Positions 54,515 through 63,563 of a stretch of DNA of 64,000 nucleotides are shown here, piece after piece. Both the position numbers and the translations under genes were made by a program. The notes below the pieces were generated by a model that had not been told where the DNA came from, ran no database searches, and was given only the letters and a program-made list of their open reading frames with translations. Position 1 is the first letter of the stretch. Each line of letters begins with the position of its first letter. The stretch covers positions 1-64,000 of the forward strand of contig SVQH01000003.1 of NCBI GenBank assembly GCA_015065425.1. Direction: 5' to 3'. This DNA comes from Oscillospiraceae bacterium (GTDB taxonomy: Bacteria > Bacillota > Clostridia > Oscillospirales > Acutalibacteraceae).

Positions 54515-54568
54515 ATTATATTACATTAAAATGACATCACGGTGACTCTTAAGTGACAGATATGTCAC
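54515..54568 (-). promoter_or_regulatory. Promoter and response-regulator-like operator of the ABC operon
   Basis: TATAAT (54515-54520, leftward) with a poor -35 (ACCGTG). Directly upstream lies the perfect palindrome GTGACA-N4-TGTCAC at 54553-54568, flanked by further GGTGAC and GGTCACC arms (54541-54546 and 54574-54580). A weak -35 with an adjacent palindrome fits activation by a BceR-type regulator. Confidence 0.65.
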
Positions 54569-54589
54569 AAAGAGGTCACCGATGTTTTA

Positions 54590-55594
54590 TCAGATAACAG
54601 TTTTATATATTCTTATTGTGAAACGTGCACCGCCTTCAGGGACATTTTCGGCTTTAATTATGCCGTTCTGATTCTGAATTATGGTTTTTGCAAGATTGAG
54701 TCCTATTCCGAAGCTTTCCTTTGTTGTATTCTTGCCTTTATAAAACCGTTCAAATATATGGGGAAGATCATCTTCCGAAAAGCCGCAGCCTGAATCAGTT
54801 ATCATAATTTCGGTATACAAAGGATTGTCAGCAGCGAGAATTTCTACATGACCGTTCTCGGGAGTGTGCTCCACACTGTTTTTCAGAATATTGGAAACAG
54901 CTTCCGTTAACCACAGCATATCCCCCTGTAAAGTAAGATTCTCGCATTTTTTGTGAAGAGTGATGTTTTTTATATCCATAGAAATCATGAGAGGCTCGGC
55001 TGCTTTTCTGATAAGCTCATCAATATCAATTCGCTGTGACAGAAAACGGATACTTCCCGCATCTATCTTGGATATTTTCAGAAGTGTGGTAACAAGATTC
55101 TCCGTTCTTCCGATAAGAGATGTAAGTTCCATTAAAAGTAATTCTCTTCTGTCGTCCGTTATTTCAGATTCTGACAGCAGAGAAAGTGTCAGATTTATGC
55201 TTGTAAGGGGAGTTCGTATCTGATGAGAAATATCTGCAATGGAATCGGCAAGAAAAGTTTTTTCTTTTTTCAGAATATCCTTCTGCTCGGCAAGACGTAT
55301 AAACATTTTTTCTACCTGTGTTTCAAGAACAGAAAGTTCTCCTTCTTTGAATTCTCCGATGGAAAGCTTTTCTTTTCCCTGAAGGATTTCTTCAATGGCA
55401 TCGGTAATATTTTCGATTTTTTTATATCGGTTCTTTGTAAAAACAAGAAAACCAATGAAACAAGTAATTGCAAATATTAAGAAAAGGGGAACTGTGTCCG
55501 CTGAGATGAAATATAAAACAAAGGAGAATAAAACGGTAACACCGGCAAAAAATGCACAGAATTTTTTTATTTCAGGATTGTTGAACAGCTTCAT
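54590..55594 (-). CDS. Intramembrane-sensing histidine kinase
   Basis: A 334-residue kinase. Two membrane helices (about 12-30 and 37-53) are separated by only a few residues (ISADTVPL), as in kinases that sense through a partner ABC transporter. The HAMP-like linker is followed by the phospho-acceptor His124 (ADISHQIRTPL), N box NILKNSVEH at 235-243 and G boxes ITDSGCGF and FGIGL. The start at 55594 overlaps the regulator stop as ATGA. Probable partner of the regulator and of the ABC exporter. Confidence 0.88.
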   Translation of the reverse strand: MKLFNNPEIKKFCAFFAGVTVLFSFVLYFISADTVPLFLIFAITCFIGFLVFTKNRYKKIENITDAIEEILQGKEKLSIGEFKEGELSVLETQVEKMFIRLAEQKDILKKEKTFLADSIADISHQIRTPLTSINLTLSLLSESEITDDRRELLLMELTSLIGRTENLVTTLLKISKIDAGSIRFLSQRIDIDELIRKAAEPLMISMDIKNITLHKKCENLTLQGDMLWLTEAVSNILKNSVEHTPENGHVEILAADNPLYTEIMITDSGCGFSEDDLPHIFERFYKGKNTTKESFGIGLNLAKTIIQNQNGIIKAENVPEGGARFTIRIYKTVI

Positions 55595-56268
55595 TGTCTG
55601 CCTTCGAGACGGTATCCGAGCCCTCGTACGGTAAGTATTATTTTCGGGCAAGTTGCATCGTCTTCAATTTTTTCTCTGAGTCTCTTTATATAGACTGTAA
55701 GAGTGTTGTCATTTACAAAATCTCCGCTGACATCCCATATCTCAGATAAGAGTTTTGTTCTTGTAAGAACAGTATCGGGATTGTTGAGAAATACAAGAAG
55801 AAGTTTATATTCAAGTGCTGACAGGAAAACATCATTTCCGCCTTTTGTTACCGTTCCCTTGTCCATATCAACAGTGACATCATACAGTTTAATTAAGCTC
55901 TGCGTTCTTCCGCAACGCCTTAAAACATTTTTTATTCTTGAAATAAGCTCTTTGGGTCTGTATGGTTTTTCAATATAGTCATCAGCACCGATGTCAAGTC
56001 CTGTTACGACACTGAATTCATCAGAAGAAGCAGTAAGAAAAATTACGGGAGTATCAGTATATGATTTCAGTTTTTTGCAAAATGCAAAGCCGTTTCCGTC
56101 GGGGAGTCTTATATCAAGCAAAATGAGATCAAATCTGAGTTTTTCAAGAAGCTTTTCAGCATCTTTTATATTAAGTGCATAGGACGGAGCAAATTTTTCA
56201 GCACGGAGTATTTCACTGAGTGCTCTTACTATGCTTATGTCATCCTCAACAATAAGAATGTTTATCAT
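55591..56268 (-). CDS. OmpR-family response regulator
   Basis: A 225-residue regulator. Receiver domain: acidic pocket ED at 8-10, phospho-Asp52 in LLDIRLPDG, Thr79, Lys101 in EKPYRP. Winged-helix domain from about 130 (TVTKGGNDVFLSALEYKLLL, VRGLGYRLEG). ATG 56268 is chosen because GGTGATA lies just upstream; the frame from 56280 runs into that site. It probably binds the palindrome at 54553-54568 upstream of the ABC genes. Confidence 0.92.
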   Translation of the reverse strand: MINILIVEDDISIVRALSEILRAEKFAPSYALNIKDAEKLLEKLRFDLILLDIRLPDGNGFAFCKKLKSYTDTPVIFLTASSDEFSVVTGLDIGADDYIEKPYRPKELISRIKNVLRRCGRTQSLIKLYDVTVDMDKGTVTKGGNDVFLSALEYKLLLVFLNNPDTVLTRTKLLSEIWDVSGDFVNDNTLTVYIKRLREKIEDDATCPKIILTVRGLGYRLEGRQ

Positions 56269-56295
56269 TATTATCACCATATATATTTTTTTTCA

Positions 56296-56325
56296 ATTAT
56301 ATCTTTATTGAAAACTATTTGTCAA
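56296..56325 (-). promoter_or_regulatory. Promoter for the two-component operon
   Basis: Leftward TTGACA, 18-base spacer, TATAAT. Confidence 0.65.
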
Positions 56326-56380
56326 CAATTCTTACATATCAGTCACTTTTCATTTGTATTACTGATTTATACTATTTTTA

Positions 56381-56419
56381 TTTTAATTTTATTTTTACAT
56401 AATAAAAATAAAATTAAAA
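56381..56419. repeat. AT-only 17-bp inverted repeat
   Basis: TTTTAATTTTATTTTTA (56381-56397) pairs perfectly with TAAAAATAAAATTAAAA (56403-56419) around CATAA, in the gap between the regulator promoter and the tRNA-Arg promoter. It may be a protein-binding site or a cruciform. Confidence 0.6.
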
Positions 56420-56426
56420 ATAACTA

Positions 56427-56455
56427 TTGACAAATTCTGACTTTTAGATTATAAT
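56427..56455 (+). promoter_or_regulatory. Consensus sigma-A promoter of tRNA-Arg
   Basis: TTGACA, 17-base spacer, TATAAT: an exact match to the consensus, 32 bases before the tRNA. Confidence 0.85.
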
Positions 56456-56486
56456 ACCAATGCATTCGGAAGCTGAATGTATAAAT

Positions 56487-56563
56487 GCGCTTCTAGCTCA
56501 GCTGGATAGAGCAACTGCCTTCTAAGCAGTAGGCCAGGGGTTCGAGTCCCTTGAAGCGCGCCA
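56487..56563 (+). tRNA. tRNA-Arg (anticodon TCT)
   Basis: A 77-base cloverleaf. GCGCTTC pairs with GAAGCGC; the anticodon stem ACTGC/GCAGT encloses CTTCTAA with anticodon TCT, reading AGA. The T arm has GTTCGAG and CCA is encoded. Driven by the consensus promoter upstream. Confidence 0.96.
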
Positions 56564-56566
56564 ACG

Positions 56567-56600
56567 GAGAGAACAGACCGACCTGTTCTCTCTTTTTTTT
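56567..56600 (+). terminator. Terminator after tRNA-Arg
   Basis: GAGAGAACAG pairs with CTGTTCTCTC around ACCGAC, followed by eight T. Confidence 0.9.
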
Positions 56601-56707
56601 ATTCACGGTAAGTTATGATTTATGGAATCTGCCAATTCTCTGTGATGAACCTTTTATATTGCATTTTGTTTTCTTTGTTGTATAATTATATCAAAGGAAG
56701 TGAGCGT

Positions 56708-57559
56708 ATGGCTTATCGGTTTATGTGTTATCCCGGCGGTGTCAGAAAGGCTGTTACTTTCAGTTATGATGACGGAAGTGTTGATGATTTAATACTTGAA
56801 GAGATATTCAATAAATATAACATGAAGGCAACCTTCAATATAAATTCTGACCGTCTTATAAACGGAAACGGTATTTCTGTTTCTGACGCCAAGTGTTTTA
56901 TTGCTGACGGTCATGAAATTGCCGTACATGGAAAATACCATAAGGCAAACGGTATTTCAAGAACAGTTGACGGTATAAGGGATGTTCTTACTTGTCGCGA
57001 AGAACTTGAAACTGTCCTTGGTAAAATAATCAGAGGTATGGCATATCCCGATACGGGAATAACTAATTTTTTTAACGATACGGATTATAATAAGGTGAAA
57101 AATTACCTCACAGACCTCGGAATTGTTTATTCAAGAACCCTTGGCGGAGATAATAACCGTTTTGAACTACCTTCAGATTGGCACGCGTGGATGCCTACTG
57201 TTCATCATAATAATCCCGATATTTATAAGTATATTGATGAATTTATATCCCTTGACCTTGAAAATAATTATCATGCAATGCGTCACCCGAGACTTTTTTA
57301 TGTGTGGGGACATTCTTTTGAATTCACTTCAAACGATAATTGGAAGCTTATTGAAGATATATGTAAAAAGCTTGGCGGCAGGGAAGATATATGGTATGCT
57401 ACAAATATGGAGATTTATGAATATGTCAATGCCTATAATTCTCTTATATGGAGTGCTGACGGAAAAACTGTGTATAATCCTGCTTTATATGAAATATGGT
57501 TCTCTGACGGTAATACCCGATATTCGGTTTTATCGGGCGAAACATTGATTGTTGAATGA
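56708..57559 (+). CDS. Polysaccharide deacetylase family protein
   Basis: A 283-residue cytosolic protein. ATG 56708 is chosen for AAGGAAGTGAG; the frame from 56615 runs over the tRNA terminator region. NodB-like landmarks are VTFSYDDGSVDD near 17-28 (catalytic Asp and metal Asp) and GHEIAVHGKYH (metal His residues). It removes N- or O-acetyl groups from sugars. Without a signal peptide it probably acts on internal glycans. Nine bases before an SGNH esterase, hence a de-acetylating pair. Confidence 0.8.
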   Translation: MAYRFMCYPGGVRKAVTFSYDDGSVDDLILEEIFNKYNMKATFNINSDRLINGNGISVSDAKCFIADGHEIAVHGKYHKANGISRTVDGIRDVLTCREELETVLGKIIRGMAYPDTGITNFFNDTDYNKVKNYLTDLGIVYSRTLGGDNNRFELPSDWHAWMPTVHHNNPDIYKYIDEFISLDLENNYHAMRHPRLFYVWGHSFEFTSNDNWKLIEDICKKLGGREDIWYATNMEIYEYVNAYNSLIWSADGKTVYNPALYEIWFSDGNTRYSVLSGETLIVE

Positions 57560-57568
57560 GGTACTGTT

Positions 57569-58249
57569 ATGAGAGTTATGGAAAAATTGATGCTTGAATA
57601 TGACGGACTTGTTAAAAACGGTCCTATTAATATCGTAGCCTTCGGAGACAGTGTTACCCACGGGGCAGTGGCACCTGATGAAATAAATTATGACACGGTA
57701 TATTGGAATCTGCTTCGCAAAAAACTTAATAATGTAAGAAATTATGTTCCCGTGAATGTTATAAATGCAGGTATCGGCGGAATAACTGCTTCAGGGTCAA
57801 TTTCAAGAATGGAGAGAGATGTGTTTTCCCATAATCCCGAGCTTGTTATTGTTTGCTTCGGTCTTAATGATGTAAACGGAAGTCTCGAAGAATATATATC
57901 TTCTCTTGAAACAATATTTTCTGAGTGTAATAAAAGGGGAGTTGAAACGGTGTTTCTTACACCTAATATGCTTAATACCTATGTTGCTGAGGACACCCTT
58001 GATGAATTAAAAGGCTATGCTGCGGTAACTGCCGAGATTCAGAACAGCGGAAAAATGGACAAATATATGGATGCTGCAACAGCACTTGCAGAAAAAATGA
58101 ATATTAAAGTCTGTGACTGCTATAAAAAATGGAAGAAAATAAGTGAAACGCAGGATGTGACAATGCTTTTGGCAAACCGCATTAATCATCCGATTAAAGA
58201 AATGCATGAGCTTTTTGCAGCTGCACTTTTTGATGTGATTTCAAAGTAG
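57569..58249 (+). CDS. SGNH/GDSL-type esterase
   Basis: A 226-residue hydrolase. Block I AFGDSVTHG carries the catalytic Ser, block II is NAGIGGITASG, block III is FGLNDVNGS and block V ends NRINHP with the catalytic His but lacks the usual Asp two residues before it. No signal peptide. The family removes acetyl or other acyl groups from sugars and lipids. It forms a pair with the deacetylase upstream. Confidence 0.82.
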   Translation: MRVMEKLMLEYDGLVKNGPINIVAFGDSVTHGAVAPDEINYDTVYWNLLRKKLNNVRNYVPVNVINAGIGGITASGSISRMERDVFSHNPELVIVCFGLNDVNGSLEEYISSLETIFSECNKRGVETVFLTPNMLNTYVAEDTLDELKGYAAVTAEIQNSGKMDKYMDAATALAEKMNIKVCDCYKKWKKISETQDVTMLLANRINHPIKEMHELFAAALFDVISK

Positions 58250-58259
58250 ATAAATACAA

Positions 58260-58293
58260 GAACGGAGTACCTTTTTTTGAGGGTACTCCGTTC
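58260..58293. terminator. Hairpin between convergent genes
   Basis: GAACGGAGTACC pairs with GGTACTCCGTTC around a T-rich loop. T tracts outside the stem are weak, so termination is likely but modest. Confidence 0.55.
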
Positions 58294-58296
58294 AAT

Positions 58297-59781
58297 TTAC
58301 GCTGTAATGCTTGAAAGTTTGCTGAGAAGAACTTTTACAAGTGTTTTTGCAATAGTCTTAAGTCCTTCACTGCTTTCACCAACAGAAGCAACAATAACAG
58401 CTGCATCTTCAGTACTCTTAAGCTCTGTGAGATTAATGATACTTTCAATTATTTTTTCATTGACCGCATAATCAATAAGAAAATCAATGGTTTTTTGAGA
58501 ATCTGCGGTATAATATGTATTTCCGTCGGGAAGAGTCGTTGCTGTTGCACAGGCAAAAAGTGCAGACATATCCATATCAGGCATATCGGCATAATCAGAT
58601 TTTGAAATAAGTTTCAGAAGCCCGTCAAGAAGATTGTTAAAGGAGCCTGAAATGTCAATTCCCATTTCACCGATAATGTCTATAAGTGAATTTCCGAGAT
58701 TGTATATCTCTCCGTTTTCAAAGCCCATAACAGCTGAAGCAAGCTCATGGAAAGTTCCGTCCATTTTAAGAGAACGCATGCTCTCGCAGAGTTTTCCCGA
58801 TTCTATTGCATAAGCAAAATTAATAAGCATGGAAGTAAGTCCGTTTACAGGATCGGTTGCAGTTTTTTCAACGGCGTAAAGAACAGGTTCGAGAATTGCT
58901 TTCCATATATCTGAAAGCTGAGTATATTCACATACCTCTGAGGGCGAGGGGTATTCACCGTCAACAAGTCCCAAAGTATTAAAAAGAGTTACGAGGCAGG
59001 TTTCATATCCGCTTTTCTGAGAAGAATTATAAATGGTTGCGGCATCAAGGTTTATGGGAATTGCATCAGTTTTAAGAAGAAACTCGATGACATTGATGTT
59101 GACAACACGGGATTTGCTTTGAACGCATATTTCAAGAACACCTCTAAGCCCTTCGGACATGTCGTCCATTGCTGAATAGAAAGTATCTTTATCGCTGACT
59201 CCCCAAACTATAGAGTTCCATAAAGATGTGGTTTTAATTGTTCCGTCTTCTGCTGTCCATGAAACTTGGGTGTCCATATATGACCAGTCAGAACCTACAT
59301 TATTAAGAACATCCGTAAGAGATTTTCTTGTACCGTCCTTGTCTACACAGGTATATGATGAGCCCTGAATTTTTGAGGCATACAAAGGACCCGTCGGATA
59401 GAGGTCGATATTGGTGGCAAAATCCATCATTTCGAGGTTTGTAAGCACATTGAAAAGCAGGGGATATGACATAGACATAATAGTATTAACTATTGCATCA
59501 GAATATATAACCTTTTTAACGGCAGATGAAATACCTTCAGGTGAAAGTCCGTTTTCTCCGAGTCCTTCTGTTATGCTTGAGACTACAGAACTGATTTCAG
59601 ATGCAATACCTGATGTATCAAGGTTAAGTTCAATGTTAGCAGGTTGTGACGAAGTATCTTTTGTTAAAAGCATAACACCTGAGAACACAAGTGCGATGCT
59701 TTCAAAAACAAGGGTAACACAGAGAATAACAATAAAAATGTTTTTAATGACATTTATTTTACTTTTATTCTTTTCTGACAT
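58297..59781 (-). CDS. Membrane-anchored extracellular protein of unknown family
   Basis: A 494-residue protein with one N-terminal helix (about 14-40, IFIVILCVTLVFESIALVF) after a lysine-rich start, and a long outer part. It contains many weakly similar helical segments (SLIDIIGEMGIDISGSFNNL, FLIDYAVNEKIIESIINL). No enzyme motif or sugar-binding module is recognised. GGAGAGAG precedes the ATG. It stands alone, between convergent genes. A cell-surface role is likely; nothing more can be said. Confidence 0.6.
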   Translation of the reverse strand: MSEKNKSKINVIKNIFIVILCVTLVFESIALVFSGVMLLTKDTSSQPANIELNLDTSGIASEISSVVSSITEGLGENGLSPEGISSAVKKVIYSDAIVNTIMSMSYPLLFNVLTNLEMMDFATNIDLYPTGPLYASKIQGSSYTCVDKDGTRKSLTDVLNNVGSDWSYMDTQVSWTAEDGTIKTTSLWNSIVWGVSDKDTFYSAMDDMSEGLRGVLEICVQSKSRVVNINVIEFLLKTDAIPINLDAATIYNSSQKSGYETCLVTLFNTLGLVDGEYPSPSEVCEYTQLSDIWKAILEPVLYAVEKTATDPVNGLTSMLINFAYAIESGKLCESMRSLKMDGTFHELASAVMGFENGEIYNLGNSLIDIIGEMGIDISGSFNNLLDGLLKLISKSDYADMPDMDMSALFACATATTLPDGNTYYTADSQKTIDFLIDYAVNEKIIESIINLTELKSTEDAAVIVASVGESSEGLKTIAKTLVKVLLSKLSSITA

Positions 59782-59973
59782 GATTTCTCTCTCCCTGAAA
59801 TTTATACATTAATTGTTTATATTGTATCACTAAAATTGATTTTGTCAATAAATTTTTCATAATTACTTCATATTGATAACACAATGTCGGAAAATTAATA
59901 GAAATTTTATGATAAATAGTATTTGTGATATGATATTTTCTTACAAAATTATGAGAAAGAGGTATTTTTGTGC

Positions 59974-60016
59974 AAAAAAACAGCAATCCGGTCTGTGTAT
60001 TGCAGGATTGCTGTTT
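59974..60016 (-). terminator. Terminator of the aminomutase/aldolase/TetR operon
   Basis: AACAGCAATCC (59979-59989) pairs perfectly with GGATTGCTGTT (60005-60015), followed leftward by a run of T. Confidence 0.8.
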
Positions 60017-60046
60017 ATACAATATTGAATATAAATTAATAGCAGA

Positions 60047-60661
60047 TCAAGTATCTTTTTTCTTTTCTCTTATAACCTCACACAGCTTTTCAGATCTGTT
60101 GGCAAGATAAAATTTTGAAAGAAGCATTGCACACTGGTCACTTGTCAGTCCCATTGGATCCATAAACCAATGTATTAGAATATTTCTGAACCCGCCGAGA
60201 GTGTAATACATGTGACAGATGTATTCTGTTGTTTCTTCAACGGGCAACAGGCCTTCTATTTCATGGGCAAATTTTTCTTCCGCAAGAGAAATGATTCTCT
60301 TAATAAGAGTTTCACCGTGTGAAGACGTGAGGAAAAGCTTATAGTAGTTCTTGTTCTTTTCAAGGAACTGAATGCTTGTGATGATAACTTCCGTGGGATC
60401 AAGAATAATGTTGTCCATGCCCACCTTATCTATGGTTTCATCAATCGCCTCTACTATATTGGATTGAATGGCAGCATACAGGTCATATACATCAAGATAA
60501 TGAGCATAGAATGTGCCTCTCGATATATTTGCTCTTTCTACAATATCAGTAACAGTGATTTTTGACATGTCCTTTTCATTGAGAAGTTCCGCAAAAGCCT
60601 GCTTTATAAGGTGTCTTGAACGAGCCGCATTTTTATGTGTTGATTTCTTGCCGACTGCCAT
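60047..60661 (-). CDS. TetR-family regulator
   Basis: A 204-residue repressor with the N-terminal HTH (about 14-60): KITVTDIVERANISRGTFYA, with FYAHY as the recognition-helix end. The C-terminal ligand domain is all-helical. It is the last gene of a leftward run with the class II aldolase and the aminotransferase-fold gene, 31 bases behind the aldolase, so it most likely regulates them. The ligand is unknown. Confidence 0.9.
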   Translation of the reverse strand: MAVGKKSTHKNAARSRHLIKQAFAELLNEKDMSKITVTDIVERANISRGTFYAHYLDVYDLYAAIQSNIVEAIDETIDKVGMDNIILDPTEVIITSIQFLEKNKNYYKLFLTSSHGETLIKRIISLAEEKFAHEIEGLLPVEETTEYICHMYYTLGGFRNILIHWFMDPMGLTSDQCAMLLSKFYLANRSEKLCEVIREKKKDT

Positions 60662-60692
60662 TGTTTGTCCCTCCTGAAATTTGCTGGCGGTT

Positions 60693-61907
60693 TTATTTTT
60701 TCTTGGAATACTTTGTTTTGTAAATAATTCTCATTAAAGCGGATTCCAACGGATTGATATATTTGTCTTCTTTGCCGTATGCTGCAGCAGCAACAAAAGA
60801 CTTGCATCCTTTTTCTGCAACAAGCTTTACTGCATCAGCTTCTTCCTTTGAAGAGCCTACGCATATAGCACCGTTGTGTTTAAGCATTACTGCATCGCGG
60901 TGTTTCATCTTTTTTACGACCTTCTTTGCAGAACGAAGACGGTTATTGGGATTGTATTCAGCATTTTTAAGAGAAATTCCTACTATCTGTGCGAAGTCAT
61001 CAAGGAAAGGCTTTATTGTTATACCCGTTCTTGACATGGCAAGAGTTGCCTCTTCTTGTGAATGTGTAATGGCATTGACATCTTTTCTCTTTTTATAAAT
61101 CATTGTATGAAGCTCTGCAGTTTCGGGATAATCTGCAGCAGTGTCAAGAGGCTTGCCGGAGTCAATGTCAATCATTATTGTGTCGCCGCCTTCGGCAGGA
61201 GTCATCTCAATGACACTGTAAAACTTTTCTGAATTATAAGCGGGCAATTCTTCTGCAACAACTTCACTCATAAGATTGTTGGAGATATATTCACAAAGAG
61301 AAGTGAAGGTTTCAATCGTTCTGCCGGTGAGTTCTCTGTGTCTTTCAAGGAAAATTTCCTTACAAGCCTCTTCAAGCTGATTTGCAACAAGAAAAGCATT
61401 GTCAAGATCCGTTCCCATGCAGACAGCACCGTGGTGCTGCATGAGTATTGCTTTTGATGAAGAACGCTTGATTGCTGCCGTAACAGCCTCACGCAGAGTC
61501 TTTGTTCCGGGAAGACCGTAAGTAGCAAGAGGAACGTGTTTTCCGATTATTTCTGCACTTTTTCCGTCGAGATGATTTATATCATATCCTCTTATTCCTG
61601 CAAGGGAAGCCATAGTCTGATGGGTATGAATAACAAAATTGCAGTTCTCTCTGAGTTTATAGCAGGCTGCATGAACGCCTTTTTCAGATGAAGGCTTGAT
61701 ATCTCCTTCATAGGAAAGATCATCAATGTTTACTATAACAATATCGTCGGTAGTGAGGCTCATATAGTCTCTTCCGCTGGGAGTTATAGCAAAGGTCTTA
61801 TCATCAATACGGCAACTTACATTGCCCCATGTGCGTTGGATAAGTCCTTTTTTACAAAGGAGTATTCCGGCTTTTACGACATCTGATTTTGCCTTTAATA
61901 TATCCAT
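60693..61907 (-). CDS. Tandem class II aldolase/adducin protein with degenerate second domain
   Basis: A 404-residue fusion of two class II aldolase domains (PF00596). The first (about 1-190) has a full zinc site: Glu75, His94 and His96 in IHTHQ, and QHHG near 157-160. In the second (about 215-395) the pattern is AITHSQ and KHNG, so two of the three His ligands are lost. Members cleave or epimerise sugar phosphates such as fuculose-1-phosphate. Ends lie 33 bases after the aminotransferase-fold gene and 31 bases before the TetR gene. Confidence 0.82.
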   Translation of the reverse strand: MDILKAKSDVVKAGILLCKKGLIQRTWGNVSCRIDDKTFAITPSGRDYMSLTTDDIVIVNIDDLSYEGDIKPSSEKGVHAACYKLRENCNFVIHTHQTMASLAGIRGYDINHLDGKSAEIIGKHVPLATYGLPGTKTLREAVTAAIKRSSSKAILMQHHGAVCMGTDLDNAFLVANQLEEACKEIFLERHRELTGRTIETFTSLCEYISNNLMSEVVAEELPAYNSEKFYSVIEMTPAEGGDTIMIDIDSGKPLDTAADYPETAELHTMIYKKRKDVNAITHSQEEATLAMSRTGITIKPFLDDFAQIVGISLKNAEYNPNNRLRSAKKVVKKMKHRDAVMLKHNGAICVGSSKEEADAVKLVAEKGCKSFVAAAAYGKEDKYINPLESALMRIIYKTKYSKKK

Positions 61908-61940
61908 GGTAACACCTCTGAATTAAAAATGAGATAATTA

Positions 61941-63419
61941 TCAGTCTTCCTTGACAGCAATATTTTCAAATACGCGGTCAAAACGAGCGAGAGCGTCGTC
62001 TATGTCAGCTTCTGTATAAGCTGCACTTGTGTAAAGACGGCTGCCTGCAAGAGTTACAAGACCTTCTGCCATATAAGCTGCACCCATGTGAGTCATTTCT
62101 TTCTTTCTGATGTCTGTCTGCTTGAGAACAGAGGGAATTGTCCAGGGCTTGCACCAGTTGATTGAGAACTGAAGAGTGCCTACTGTTTCAAGATGACAGA
62201 TGGAGCCCTGATTGAAGGCTACGAAGGGAAGGTGGCGTCTTTCAATGATTTCCTGAAGTCCCTTTGTGATTCTGTCGCCCATGATACCTGCCTTCTGACA
62301 AGCATTGGTTCTGTCCATTTCTTCGAGTGTAAAATATCCTGCTGCACAGGAAAGGGGATTTGCAGAAAGTGTACCGCCGCAGAAAGCCTTCTTAACCTTA
62401 ACAGCACCGTCCAGACCTGCACCGAGATATTTCATATATTCTCTCTTGCCGCCGACGCCGCCTGCTCCGGGATATCCGCCTGCTATAACTTTACCGAATA
62501 CGGTAAGGTCGGGTGAACATCCGAAATATCCCTGAGCACCTGCCATACCTACACGGAAGCCTGTAACAACCTCATCAAATACGAGAAGTGAGCCGTACTT
62601 TCTGCAAAGTCTTTCAACGCCCTTGCAGAAATCTTTATCAACGGGACGAGAACCGCTTTCAGGACCGAGTGCCTCAAGGAATACTGCAGCAGTACCGCCA
62701 CGGAGCATATTCTTTCTGAGAACTCTTTCAAGAGAATCAAGGTCTCCGGGGAAGAATTCCTGAGTATCTCTCATAAGTCTTGCGGGAACGCCGTTAGCCT
62801 GTGTTGATTTTGTTCCGGGAATACGGATACCGTAACCGAGCTGATCAGACCAGCCGTGGTAAGCACCGCCCATTTTTACTATATTCTTATTTTTTGTTGC
62901 AAGTCTTGCTATTCTTGCTGCAAGCATACAAGCTTCTGTACCTGACTGAAGCATACGGAACATATCAACAGTTTCAATGCAGTCAGAAATTTTCTTCGCA
63001 AGCTTATATTCAAATTCATGGAAAAGACCGGTAGAAGGACCGCAGGTGTTGAGAAGGTCGATTACCTGTTCACGGACTTCGGGGGGATTTGAACCGAGAA
63101 CTGTGGGGCCGCCTGCCTGAAGGAAATCGTAATATTCGTTTCCGTCAATATCATAAAGCTTACAGCCTTCAGCCTTTGTGAATACAAGGGGGAAGGGATA
63201 GTTGAAAGCGAGATTGTGCTGAACGCCGCCGGGGATAATCTTCTTTGCTTCATCGATCATCTCTTTGGATTTTGCACACTTTTTTTCAAAAAAGTTTTCT
63301 TCGTAGGAAGCAAGAGCCTCGGGAGTGATTGTGTAAATGGGTTTTTTAATGAGTTCATTGAGCTGTGCATTTACGGCAGCAGCATCGGGATAATTTGATA
63401 TTGCAAAACGAGTATCCAT
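61941..63419 (-). CDS. Class III aminotransferase / glutamate-1-semialdehyde aminomutase-like
   Basis: A 492-residue PLP enzyme. An N-terminal extension of about 55 residues precedes the fold. Landmarks are FLQAGGPTVLGSNPP, LQSGTEACMLAARIAR, VFDEVVTGFRVG and the PLP lysine in FGKVIAGGYP. It is more like GSA aminomutase than ornithine aminotransferase, but the operon with an aldolase argues against haem synthesis. It probably transaminates an amino-sugar or keto substrate. First gene of the TetR operon. Confidence 0.8.
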   Translation of the reverse strand: MDTRFAISNYPDAAAVNAQLNELIKKPIYTITPEALASYEENFFEKKCAKSKEMIDEAKKIIPGGVQHNLAFNYPFPLVFTKAEGCKLYDIDGNEYYDFLQAGGPTVLGSNPPEVREQVIDLLNTCGPSTGLFHEFEYKLAKKISDCIETVDMFRMLQSGTEACMLAARIARLATKNKNIVKMGGAYHGWSDQLGYGIRIPGTKSTQANGVPARLMRDTQEFFPGDLDSLERVLRKNMLRGGTAAVFLEALGPESGSRPVDKDFCKGVERLCRKYGSLLVFDEVVTGFRVGMAGAQGYFGCSPDLTVFGKVIAGGYPGAGGVGGKREYMKYLGAGLDGAVKVKKAFCGGTLSANPLSCAAGYFTLEEMDRTNACQKAGIMGDRITKGLQEIIERRHLPFVAFNQGSICHLETVGTLQFSINWCKPWTIPSVLKQTDIRKKEMTHMGAAYMAEGLVTLAGSRLYTSAAYTEADIDDALARFDRVFENIAVKED

Positions 63420-63563
63420 GGTATTTCAAATCCTTTCCGAAATTTTATAAGATTTTAAATATTATCTTAAAGTAAATGTTAACACAAAAAAAATATAAAA
63501 ACAAGTACAATAAATAAGTAATGTGTTCTTTATTTAACTTTTATCATATTTTATGCACAATGT

